From assembly GCA_964391865.1 (NCBI GenBank), contig CAYMNQ010000001.1:744001-808000 (forward strand): a stretch of DNA of 64,000 bases. The letters are read 5' to 3'. This document shows positions 1 to 7,450 of this stretch, piece by piece; position 1 is the stretch's first letter; each line of letters begins with the position of its first letter. The DNA comes from DASZQL01 sp964391865 (GTDB lineage: Bacteria; Planctomycetota; Phycisphaerae; Phycisphaerales; UBA1924). The notes below the pieces were generated by a model. The model had not been told where the DNA came from. It did no database searches and saw only the letters and a list, made by a program, of their open reading frames with translations. The position numbers and the translations under genes were made by a program.

Positions 1-29
1 GCCCGTCGACGGGTTTTCATCAGCCGTCA

Positions 30-140
30 GCAGTCAGTGTTCAGCGTTCAGCGTTCAGCGTTCAGCTTCAGGCCTCAAGCTCCCAGCTTCCGCCTTCCGA
101 CTTCCGACTTCCGACTTCCGACTTCCGCATCCCGCAAGCC
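30..140. repeat. Short tandem repeats upstream of the STAS gene
   Basis: Two short arrays lie side by side. The first repeats the unit TTCAGCG about three to four times (around 39-66). The second repeats CTTCCGA about five times (around 88-127). They are followed by a CGCATCCCGCAAGCCGCACC-like stretch that recurs near 46.5 kb and 49.4 kb. The CTTCCGA unit or its complement recurs at about 29.67 kb (inside a gene) and 51.7-51.94 kb. No reading frame across it looks like protein. The role is unknown. Confidence 0.75.
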
Positions 141-172
141 GCACCCCGCTTCTCATCTACTACACTCGCGCG

Positions 173-505
173 ATGGACACCGCGTTTTCCGCTGAAATCA
201 CGCATGCCGAGGGCGGCGTCGTCACGCTGTCGCTTGTCGGCGATCTGGGGCTCCGCGAATCCGAACAGCTCGAACGCCGCACGATGTCGATCCTCGCGCT
301 CTCGCCCGCGCAACTGGTCATCGACTTCGCGGGTCTGAAGTTCATCTCCAGCCTGGGCATGGGTGTGCTGATCACCATCATCCGCGCGGTGAAATCGCAC
401 GGCGGATCGTCCGTGATTCTCAACCCGCAGCCCGCCGTCGCCGAAGCGCTCGGGCGTTGCCGCATGGGCGACCTCGCGCCGATCGAGCATGGATCGGCGC
501 GGTGA
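173..505 (+). CDS. STAS-domain protein (anti-sigma factor antagonist type)
   Basis: This 110-residue protein is a single STAS domain. The motif DFAGLKFISSLGMGVL at residues 51-66 aligns with the phosphoacceptor loop of SpoIIAA/RsbV proteins, with Ser59 or Ser60 as the likely acceptor. Known family members bind anti-sigma kinases and are switched by phosphorylation and by SpoIIE/RsbU-type phosphatases. A membrane phosphatase of that type is encoded 1.6 kb away (2066-3712), but no RsbW-like kinase gene is visible in the window. The gene ends 6 bp from the end of the convergent transglutaminase gene. The ATG start follows a repeat array, and no strong ribosome site is visible. A partner-switching role is an inference. 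Confidence 0.8.
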   Translation: MDTAFSAEITHAEGGVVTLSLVGDLGLRESEQLERRTMSILALSPAQLVIDFAGLKFISSLGMGVLITIIRAVKSHGGSSVILNPQPAVAEALGRCRMGDLAPIEHGSAR

Positions 506-511
506 TCCGCA

Positions 512-1924
512 TCACCCGCGCCGGAACGAGAACTTCGTCGGCACGCTCACCGGCTTGCCGCCGACTTCGAGCAGCGGGTACGCGAGGAAATTGATCGGGC
601 CCGACGCGGGGGCCGGGTTCAGAACGAGGTCGCGCCCGCGGCTGAGTTCGATGCGGTTCGCCGGGTGACGCCCGAAGTAGTACGACGAGAGCGGGCCGTG
701 CTTGTCCGCTTCGCTGAGATCGACGGGCCACCACTTGCCCTCGGCGAAGAACTCGGCCCAGCAGTGATAGCCGTCGATGCCGCCCGAATCGCGCTCGGAG
801 GGGATCGACGCGCCGATGGCGAAGCGCGCCGGCAGCCCCGCCGCGCGGCAGAGCGCGATGAAATACGCGTGGAAATCGGTGCAGTTGCCGCTCTTCGCGT
901 CGCAGGCGCGGAGCGCGTCGCCCTTGCCCCAGCCCACGCCGTACTTCTGATAGCGGAACTCATCGATCGTGTGATCGAAGATGGCGCGGGCGCGGGCGAG
1001 TTCGCCCTCCTTGCCGGCGGTGACGCCCGTCGCCAGTTCGCGGAACAGCGGCGCATCGGGCACGAGTTTCTCCGCGCCGAGCGACGCGGCGGCGGCCCGC
1101 GCGTCGCCCGCGTAGGGCGGCTTCTCGACCCGGCGCACGCCGAAGCGCATCGAGACGGTCTTCCCGCTGTCCGCCGGCGTGAGCGCGAGTGTCATCACGC
1201 GATTGCCGAGCTGATCGGTCAGCATGGCGCGTTCGCCCGGCGCGGCGATCTCCTTGACCTCGACGGTCTGGAACTCGTCGGTGTCTGGGATGGGCAGCCA
1301 CATGCGCGCGTCGGCGTCGAGCTTCGGCAGCGTGGCTTCGTAGATGAACTCGAACGAATCCGGCTCGCGCCGCACGCCGAGGAGCGCTTCGCCCGCGCCG
1401 TCGAAGGGCACGCGCTCCCAGGTGTCGTCGTCGTTCTGCTGCCAGACGTAATACGGCTGGCCGTTGAGTTTGTGGACGAGCGTCTCGGTCACGGTCATCG
1501 CCGCCGCGTCGCCCTCGAGGAAGAAATCGACGTCGTACACATTGCCGTCGATGTTCGCGAGGTCGACGCACGCGAAGTGCCGCCCGGGCCCGAGATTCGC
1601 GAGGTACTCCGTGTGCACGCGGACGAGTTTCAATCGCAGCGGCTTGCCCTCGAACTCGACCGGGAAGAATCCGTCGTTCTTCTGCTTCACGCCCGCGATG
1701 TGCCGCTCGATGCCCGCCTGGATGTCGGCGGTCATGACTTCGGACACGCTCGATGTCGCGCCGATGGCGATGCGGTGGTGATGCCCGGCGCAGCCGCCCG
1801 AGCATGCGCCCGAATCAGCGAGGCTGCTGTCCGGAGATCGGCACGCCGACACCGCGCCCGCGGCAACCAGCGCCGCGCCAATGACCAGAACGCCCGACAC
1901 GGATGAACCGCCGTGCTTTCGCAT
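512..1924 (-). CDS. Transglutaminase-like lipoprotein
   Basis: This 470-residue protein starts with a lipoprotein signal whose lipobox is VSAC, with the lipidated cysteine at residue 28, so it is probably anchored to a membrane and exported. The C-terminal third is a transglutaminase-like papain-fold domain. The candidate triad is Cys348 (GNCTDFHAYF), His387 (GYHCWAEFF) and Asp402 (WWPVDLSEAD). Residues 60-290 form a mostly beta region like the N-terminal part of bacterial transglutaminase-domain proteins. Such proteins are usually proteases or amidases rather than crosslinkers; the substrate cannot be told. A His/Cys-rich patch (CSGGCAGHHH, residues 41-50) follows the anchor and could bind metal. 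It converges on the STAS gene. Confidence 0.85.
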   Translation of the reverse strand: MRKHGGSSVSGVLVIGAALVAAGAVSACRSPDSSLADSGACSGGCAGHHHRIAIGATSSVSEVMTADIQAGIERHIAGVKQKNDGFFPVEFEGKPLRLKLVRVHTEYLANLGPGRHFACVDLANIDGNVYDVDFFLEGDAAAMTVTETLVHKLNGQPYYVWQQNDDDTWERVPFDGAGEALLGVRREPDSFEFIYEATLPKLDADARMWLPIPDTDEFQTVEVKEIAAPGERAMLTDQLGNRVMTLALTPADSGKTVSMRFGVRRVEKPPYAGDARAAAASLGAEKLVPDAPLFRELATGVTAGKEGELARARAIFDHTIDEFRYQKYGVGWGKGDALRACDAKSGNCTDFHAYFIALCRAAGLPARFAIGASIPSERDSGGIDGYHCWAEFFAEGKWWPVDLSEADKHGPLSSYYFGRHPANRIELSRGRDLVLNPAPASGPINFLAYPLLEVGGKPVSVPTKFSFRRG

Positions 1925-2065
1925 GATGACCGCTTCCTCGACGCGCGCACCGACAGGCCGCTCCGGCGGCCGCTTTGATTCAAGAGAGAATAGCCCGGCC
2001 GCTCCGAATATTCCCCGGTCGCGCCCCGCGTGCGATGGCCGCGGCGAGCATGGAACCGGGCCGCT

Positions 2066-3712
2066 TCAGATCGCGCGCATCACCTCGACCAGCAGCGTGT
2101 CGTCCGACGGCGGGCCGTGACGGTACCGTTCGAGCGCGTCGAGCAATTGGTCGAGGATCACGCCGTTGAGTCCCGGCTCGCTGGTGGCGGCGATCATCCG
2201 CTCGAACCCCGCGACGCTGAGCATCCGCCCCTGCTCGTTCCGCGCTTCGATCGCGCCGTCGGTGTAGAGCACCAGCCGATCACCCGGCGCGAAGCGGAGT
2301 TTCTGCGCATCGGGGATGAAGTCATCGCCGCGGGTCGCGCCGAGAACGAAGGTGGTCGAGTCCATGCGTTCGACCGTGCCGTCGACCGCGCGGATGAACG
2401 CCGGCGGGTGCCCGGCGCTGGCCCACTCGACCGAATCATCATTGGGATCGATACGGCAGCAGAGCGCCGTCGCGTACACGCTGTGCGTCGCCAGCGAGTG
2501 ATGCAGGTACGCGTTCAGCCCGGTGAGCAGCTCGCCCGGGCACGTGCCGGGATCCTCGCCGAACTCGCGCTCGATCTCGCCGAAGAGCCGGTTGACCGTG
2601 AGCGCCGCGGTGATGCCGTGACCCGTCACATCGACGACCACGACGTTCAGCACGGGCTTCTCGCGGTCGGAGAGCTGGAACGCGCGGGCGTAGAGATAGT
2701 CGCCGCCGATCTGGCGCATGGGCGTGTAGCGGTAGTCGAAGAGCACCTCGCCGCGCCGCACGGGCTTGGGGAAGAGCGATTCATGGATCTGCCGCGCCGA
2801 GTGGAGCTCCTGACGGATCTCGCCGTACCGGCTCTTGAGCATGCGGTAGGTGAAGGTGTCCTTGAACCGGCTCTGCCGCCACGCACAGATGCCCAGCCCC
2901 GGCATCGCCACAAGCGGCGAGAGCGCCAGACCGATGAGCGTCCACACCGGCGCGAGCGCGATGTAGAACAGCATGATCACCGCGTTCAGAAGCAGCAGCG
3001 GCACGATGGGGCGGACGGATTCACGCGGCGTCCACGGCAGGAAGAGGCACGCGAAGATGTGCGTCACGAACACGTTGAAGAGATTGCCCGCCATCACGCC
3101 CAGCGCGGTCCAGCGCCCGACGCGCGGTGCCGGCTCGTCCTCCGCCTCGTGTTCCGATCCGCCTTCATTCGGCGCCGCTGGGATGCCGGCATCGGGGGGC
3201 GGCGGCGCGGGCTCGCCCGCGATCGCGGGCTGTTCGCCCGGCGTCTCAGGAGGCTTCGCCGGAGCGCTCTCGGGCTTCGCGGCGCTCTCGATAAGCTGGT
3301 TCACCGACTTGGACCCGCCGTCCTTGGTGCGCACGTTCTCCGAGAGCGCGATCGGGGTCTGCACCAGCGTCAGAACGCCGCTCAGGACGATCAGCCAGAA
3401 CACGATGCGCAAGAGCACATCGCGCTTGAGCGGGCGGCGCTTCGCGTACACGAAGGCCGCCGCGTACAGCGCGATGTTGAGCACGCTGCCCACGAGCGTG
3501 ATGATCGAGCCGGTGTTCAGGGTCAAGCGGACGTCGTCGTCGCCCTCAAAATACCGCTGCATCAGGAGCATCAGGAGGATGAAGAGCACCCCCAGCGCGC
3601 TGAGCCCGAGAATCACGCCGCAGTACCACAGGAACCGGCGCTGCAGCCACGAGTGCTGCGCCTGCTCGTACTCGTGCTTGAAATCGCTGGTGAATGTCGG
3701 CTGCATGCCCAC
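2066..3712 (-). CDS. Membrane-anchored SpoIIE/PP2C-type serine phosphatase
   Basis: The N-terminal half holds about five to six hydrophobic segments (around 24-51, 69-90, 98-122, 205-230 and 235-275) interrupted by a Pro/Ala/Glu-rich loop at roughly 140-195. The C-terminal half (about 310-548) is a SpoIIE/RsbU-type PPM phosphatase. Visible metal-binding and core motifs are QIGGDYL, VVVDVTGHG, SAGHPP, LYTDGAIEA and a final DDTLLVEV. Family members dephosphorylate STAS proteins, and one lies nearby at 173-505, so the two may form a partner-switching circuit; this is an inference. The ORF starts at GTG, about 9 bp after GGGAG. An ATG two codons later is an alternative start. Confidence 0.88.
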   Translation of the reverse strand: MGMQPTFTSDFKHEYEQAQHSWLQRRFLWYCGVILGLSALGVLFILLMLLMQRYFEGDDDVRLTLNTGSIITLVGSVLNIALYAAAFVYAKRRPLKRDVLLRIVFWLIVLSGVLTLVQTPIALSENVRTKDGGSKSVNQLIESAAKPESAPAKPPETPGEQPAIAGEPAPPPPDAGIPAAPNEGGSEHEAEDEPAPRVGRWTALGVMAGNLFNVFVTHIFACLFLPWTPRESVRPIVPLLLLNAVIMLFYIALAPVWTLIGLALSPLVAMPGLGICAWRQSRFKDTFTYRMLKSRYGEIRQELHSARQIHESLFPKPVRRGEVLFDYRYTPMRQIGGDYLYARAFQLSDREKPVLNVVVVDVTGHGITAALTVNRLFGEIEREFGEDPGTCPGELLTGLNAYLHHSLATHSVYATALCCRIDPNDDSVEWASAGHPPAFIRAVDGTVERMDSTTFVLGATRGDDFIPDAQKLRFAPGDRLVLYTDGAIEARNEQGRMLSVAGFERMIAATSEPGLNGVILDQLLDALERYRHGPPSDDTLLVEVMRAI

Positions 3713-3797
3713 GCGCGGATGCTCCCGAGCCCCATCGGAGTCCGCATGCTACACGGCGGCGAATGCCGGTGCGAACGTCAGAAGCACCGACTGCTCA

Positions 3798-3846
3798 GAG
3801 CAGCAGTCGGTGGCACGGCGGAGCGTGCCACCGAGGATGCTGCTCG
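3798..3846. repeat. Intergenic hairpin of the GGTGGCA type
   Basis: In the 170-bp gap upstream of the SpoIIE-type gene lies a long imperfect hairpin. The arms GAGCAGCA and TGCTGCTC enclose GGTGGCACG and CGTGCCACC around a short loop. It has no T-run on either side, so it does not look like an intrinsic terminator. The GGTGGCA head is shared with the larger repeats at 13838 and 21314. Confidence 0.7.
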
Positions 3847-3882
3847 GATCATCCTCAATGCGGATCGGCGAAAAGCGAGTTG

Positions 3883-4506
3883 TCAGCGATTCGCGCCGGG
3901 CTTCCAGAGCACATCGGCCTTCCCGCCGTCGTTCGCCGCGCGGGCCATCACGAAGAGCAGATCGCTCAGCCGGTTGAGGAAGATGAGCGCCTTGATGTTC
4001 GTCCGCGCCGGCTCGCTCTCGAGCAACGCGGCCGTCCGGCGCTCGGCGCGCCGGACAATCGTCCGCGCCAGGTGCAGCTCCGCCGCGAGCATCGACCCGC
4101 CCGGCAGGATGAACGAGTTGAGCGTGCCGAGGTTCGCGTTGATGCGGTCGATCGCGGCTTCGAGGCGCTCGTACTGCGACTCGACGGTGCGCAGCTTCTT
4201 CCCCGGCTCCTCGCCCGGATCGATCGGCACGCACAGGTCAGCGCCGACATCGAAGAGGTCGTGCTGCACGCGCGTGAGTTCGTCGCGGATGTCGGCGAGC
4301 AGCGCGTCGCTCGGAGACGAAGAGCCACCCGGCTCGGAGTGCCGGGCCACCAAGGCGGCGACCGCCACGCCGATGGCGGCGTTGGCTTCATCGACCGTGC
4401 CGTACGCCTCGACGCGCGGGTCGGTCTTGGAGACGAAGTTTCCGTCGCCGAGCATGGTTGTGCCGCCGTCGCCGACTTTGGTGTAGATCTTGGTGAGCCG
4501 GACCAT
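3883..4506 (-). CDS. ATP:cob(I)alamin adenosyltransferase, PduO type
   Basis: This 207-residue protein matches PduO-type corrinoid adenosyltransferases, which make adenosylcobalamin from cob(I)alamin and ATP in the cytoplasm. Family marks include the N-terminal IYTKVGDGGTTMLGDG, the YGTVDEANAAIG helix, LFDVGADL, FILPGGSMLAAELHLART and RRAERRT, and the LNRLSDLLFVMAR segment near the end. Residues about 50-67 (RHSEPGGSSSPSD) form an unusually long loop encoded by a palindromic stretch at 4321-4352 and look like an in-frame repeat insertion. No other cobalamin gene is visible nearby. Confidence 0.93.
   Translation of the reverse strand: MVRLTKIYTKVGDGGTTMLGDGNFVSKTDPRVEAYGTVDEANAAIGVAVAALVARHSEPGGSSSPSDALLADIRDELTRVQHDLFDVGADLCVPIDPGEEPGKKLRTVESQYERLEAAIDRINANLGTLNSFILPGGSMLAAELHLARTIVRRAERRTAALLESEPARTNIKALIFLNRLSDLLFVMARAANDGGKADVLWKPGANR
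4321..4352. repeat. Palindromic repeat inside the cobalamin adenosyltransferase gene
   Basis: Read on the minus strand, the stretch begins GGTGGCCCGGC and ends GCCGGGTGGC around a short loop, so it can form a hairpin. It starts with the same GGTGGC head as the intergenic repeats at 13838 and 21314. It encodes the hydrophilic loop RHSEPGGSSS, which family alignments known to me do not need. Calling it an insertion is an inference. Confidence 0.5.
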
Positions 4507-4531
4507 GCGCGCAGCTTATCCAAAAACAAGA

Positions 4532-4663
4532 ACTCACCACAGAGAACACAGAGATCACGGAGAAGAATTCAGACAAGGATTCGGACGAGCGTGAACGATC
4601 CGCTTTCCTTCCGAGTCAACGAGATCCTGCTCTGTGTCCTCTGTGCTCTCCGTGGTGAATGAC
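4532..4663. repeat. Intergenic inverted repeat of the ACAGAGAACACAGAG type
   Basis: The left arm (about 4532-4576) reads TCACCACAGAGAACACAGAG followed by ATCACGGAG. The right arm (about 4621-4663) is its near complement, ending CTCTCCGTGGTGAATGA. The arms contain degenerate 8-9 bp direct repeats (ACAGAGNAC). It fills the gap between fusA and the cobalamin adenosyltransferase gene, both on the minus strand. Related copies lie at 52501-52600 and 60695-60944. Confidence 0.85.
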
Positions 4664-4676
4664 TTGAAGATCCGAA

Positions 4677-6788
4677 TCACGCGCCGGCGGCGACGACTTC
4701 CTTCACGAGGTTCGGCGGCAGCGGGCGGTACTCGAGCGGTTCCATCACGCTCGACGCGCGGCCCTGGCTCATCGAACGCAGGCTCGTCGTGTAGCCGAAC
4801 ATCTCCGACAGCGGGACCTCGGCGGTGATGATCTGCGTCACGCCGCGTTCCTCGGTGTTCACGATCATGCCGCGGCGGGACGAGAGATCGCCCGTGACCG
4901 AACCCATGTAGTCATTCGGCGTGGTGATCACGACCTTCATGATGGGTTCGAGCAGGGTGAGGCCCGCCTTCTGCGCCGCGTCGATGAGGGCGAGTCGGCC
5001 CGCCTGCTCGTACGCGACCTGCGACGAGTCGACCGGGTGGGTGCTGCCGTCGACGAGCGTCGCCTTGATGTTGATGAGCGGGTAGCCGGCCATGACGCCC
5101 GAGATGGCGGTCTGGCGGATGCCGGCCTCGACGGAGGGGATGAACTCCTTGGGAATCGTGCCGCCGACGACCTTGTTCTCGAAGGCGATGTTGTTCTCGA
5201 AATCGAGATCGGCCTCCTCCGCCTGCGCCTTGGTGAAGGGTTCGAGGTGGATGGTGCAGTCGCCGAACTGACCGCGGCCGCCGGTCTGCTTGACGAACTT
5301 GCCGCGGATGTACTCGGCGCGCCCGGTGATCGCTTCGCGGTAGCTGACCTTGGGCTTGCCGACCTCGACGTTGATCTTCATGTCGCGTACGAGCTTGTTC
5401 TTGATGATTTCGAGGTGCAACTCGCCCATGCCGGAGATGATGGTCTGCCCGGTCTCGGGGTCGAAGTTGGATCGGAACGAGGGGTCTTCGCGGCGGATGG
5501 TCGTGAGCGCATCGCCCAGCTTGCGCTTGTCCTCGCTCGACTTGGGCTCGATGGACATGCTGATCACCGGTTCGGGGAACGTCATGCGTTCGAGCTGGAT
5601 CATGTGGTCGGAATCGCAGAGCGTGTCGCCCGTGATCGAGTCCTTCAGACCGACGACGGCGACGATCGCGCCCGCGCCGGCTTCCTCGAGGGGGATGCGG
5701 TTCTGCGCGTGCATCTCGAACATGCGGCTGGCGATCTCGCGCTTGCCGTTGTTGGCGTTGGAGACGCGGCCGCCCTTCTGGATGACGCCCGAGTAGATGC
5801 GCATGTAGGTGAGGTCGCCGTGGGTATCGGAGACGACCTTGAAGACGAGCGCGGAGAAGGGTGCGTCGTAGCTGCGCTTGCGGGTGAGCTTCTCGTTGAA
5901 GTCGCGCGGGTTGGTGCCCTCGACGTCGCCCAGGTCGGTCGGCGCGGGGAGATAGTCGATGACGGCGTCGAGCAGGAGCTGCACGCCGACGTTGCGGAGC
6001 GCGGCGCCGGTGAAGACGGCGGTGCACTTGCGCGAGCAGACGCCGGCGCGGATCGCCTTGGTGATTTCCGCTTCGGTGATCGGCTCGTCGTTGAGCACCT
6101 TCTCCATCAGCGTGTCGTCGAAGTGCGTCGCCTGATCGATCAGCTCCTGCCGGTAGAGCTCGGCGATGTCCTTCATGTCGGCGGGAATCTCGGCCTCCGT
6201 GACCTTGGCGCCGAGTTCGCTCTCGTCGAAGTAGTAGGCCTTCATACGGACGAGGTCGATGATGCCCTTGAGGTCGTGCCCGTGCCCGATGGCGATCTGC
6301 ATGGCGATCGCGTTGGCGCCGAGGCGCTCCTTGATGGACTTGAAGCTGAACTCCCAGTCGGCGCCGATCTTGTCCATCTTGTTGATGAAGCAGATGCGGG
6401 GCACGCCGTAGCGCTCGGCCTGGCGCCACACGGTCTCGGACTGGGCTTCGACGCCTTCCTTGCCGTCGAAGACGGCGACCGCGCCGTCGAGGACGCGCAT
6501 CGAGCGTTCCACTTCGATGGTGAAGTCCACGTGGCCGGGCGTGTCGATCAGGTTGATCTGGTATTCGACGCCGTAGCGCGTCCACGGGCAGGTGGTGGCG
6601 GCGGACTGGATCGTGATGCCGCGCTCTTGCTCTTCCTGGAGGAAGTCCATGGTCGCGGTGCCCTCGTGCACCTCGCCCATCTTGTAGTTCTTGCCCGTGT
6701 AGAACAGGATGCGCTCGGACACCGTGGTTTTGCCGGCGTCGATGTGGGCGCAAATACCGATGTTGCGGATCTTGCTGAGGTCTTTCAT
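4677..6788 (-). CDS. fusA: Elongation factor G
   Basis: This 703-residue protein has the full EF-G domain order. The GTPase domain shows the P-loop AHIDAGKTT, the switch I RGITIQSAATT, DTPGH and NKMD. A beta-barrel domain II, domain III, domain IV with GGRGQFGDC, and domain V follow. It catalyses GTP-driven translocation on the ribosome and helps in recycling. The start MKDLSKIRNIGI is standard for the family, preceded by a weak GGAAG. Unlike the usual str operon, no rpsL, rpsG or tuf is adjacent. A candidate promoter lies about 360 bp upstream, so the mRNA would have a long leader. Confidence 0.97.
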   Translation of the reverse strand: MKDLSKIRNIGICAHIDAGKTTVSERILFYTGKNYKMGEVHEGTATMDFLQEEQERGITIQSAATTCPWTRYGVEYQINLIDTPGHVDFTIEVERSMRVLDGAVAVFDGKEGVEAQSETVWRQAERYGVPRICFINKMDKIGADWEFSFKSIKERLGANAIAMQIAIGHGHDLKGIIDLVRMKAYYFDESELGAKVTEAEIPADMKDIAELYRQELIDQATHFDDTLMEKVLNDEPITEAEITKAIRAGVCSRKCTAVFTGAALRNVGVQLLLDAVIDYLPAPTDLGDVEGTNPRDFNEKLTRKRSYDAPFSALVFKVVSDTHGDLTYMRIYSGVIQKGGRVSNANNGKREIASRMFEMHAQNRIPLEEAGAGAIVAVVGLKDSITGDTLCDSDHMIQLERMTFPEPVISMSIEPKSSEDKRKLGDALTTIRREDPSFRSNFDPETGQTIISGMGELHLEIIKNKLVRDMKINVEVGKPKVSYREAITGRAEYIRGKFVKQTGGRGQFGDCTIHLEPFTKAQAEEADLDFENNIAFENKVVGGTIPKEFIPSVEAGIRQTAISGVMAGYPLINIKATLVDGSTHPVDSSQVAYEQAGRLALIDAAQKAGLTLLEPIMKVVITTPNDYMGSVTGDLSSRRGMIVNTEERGVTQIITAEVPLSEMFGYTTSLRSMSQGRASSVMEPLEYRPLPPNLVKEVVAAGA

Positions 6789-7147
6789 GGCTTCGCTTCC
6801 AGTCGTGGGTTCACGTCGTGTGAACGATGGGTGCTTGCGTGTTCCGGGTCTGCTGCCGTCCCGGCGCGGGTGAGCGCGTCGGGTGCGCGATGAGCGTTCG
6901 AGTGTTGATCTGCTTGAACCGGCCGCGGGCGGCGGGCCGTCGCGGCGTGAAACTGAGTTGTGCGGAGAGCGCCAGCAACGGCGCGCGGCCGTCGCGTGGG
7001 GTTGTCAGAGTCCGGCGATGTCGTCCTCGTCCGAATCGGAGTCCATGGTGCAGCGCTCGCGGCGGAGCGGTGACTCGATCGGGCGAACGGACGATCCTTC
7101 GGCGAATCGCGCGTCGCACGGCCCGGAATCACCGGCTCAGCACTCAA

Positions 7148-7175
7148 ATACTAACAAAATGCGGCGAAGGGTCAA
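7148..7175 (-). promoter_or_regulatory. Candidate sigma-70-type promoter for fusA
   Basis: On the minus strand TTGACC is followed after 16 bp by TAGTAT. It sits in an AT-rich island within GC-rich sequence. Transcription would begin near 7140, giving a leader of about 350 nt before fusA. This is only a consensus match. Confidence 0.4.
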
Positions 7176-7275
7176 GAGGATTGGTGATTGGTTCATGGAT
7201 ACCGAACATTATCCGATTTTCTTGGCCCGCACGCCAAAGATCGCTTGCGAACGCGTGGGCTTCTCGGGTGCTCCA

Positions 7276-7360
7276 CGGGTTTCGCTCGAAGACTCGCTTC
7301 ACCCGTAGCTACATTCCGACGGCCCTTCGCGCCTGAGAATGCGCATTTCAGCAGAGCCAG
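7276..7360. repeat. Interspersed repeat with CCGTAGCTACA
   Basis: A 42-bp block starting TCCACGGGTTTCGCTCGA and ending CCCGTAGCTACA occurs here and, in reverse complement with five mismatches, at about 55977-56018. A separate 15-bp block, ATTTCAGCAGAGCCA, follows both copies in the same direct orientation. The mosaic layout suggests inversion of an inner segment. Confidence 0.75.
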
Positions 7361-7450
7361 ATGGATACGGATCAAGACCGTCGGGGGGAGGGATGGTCGA
7401 AAGTCGGAGAGGTCGATGCGTGCCGGGTTCGCGCGGGAGAGGCGTTGAAC

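Larger units (their letters stand above)
6789..7450. other. Long gap between fusA and the ligase-like gene
   Basis: About 660 bp hold no convincing gene. The part next to fusA (6789-7140) is GC-rich and would be the fusA leader if the promoter at 7148-7175 is real; GC-rich arms could pair, but no known riboswitch or leader class was recognised. The distal part (about 7276-7360) holds an interspersed repeat that recurs near 56 kb. A minus-strand open frame ending at the fusA ATG is rich in Arg, Thr and Pro and is judged non-coding. Confidence 0.6.

Noticed and set aside
30..140. Possible CRISPR-like array
   Set aside because: The units are 7 bp and directly adjacent, with no unique spacers and no cas genes in the window.
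2030..4486. Long plus-strand open frame (818 codons) opposite the SpoIIE-type and cobalamin adenosyltransferase genes
   Set aside because: It is antisense to two well-recognised genes, is rich in Arg/His/Glu/Ala from GC bias, and shows no family motif.
6785..7147. Minus-strand frame of 120 codons ending in a 4-bp overlap with the fusA start
   Set aside because: The overlap resembles translational coupling, but the peptide is Arg/Thr/Pro-rich without any motif and would begin with TTG inside the candidate promoter.
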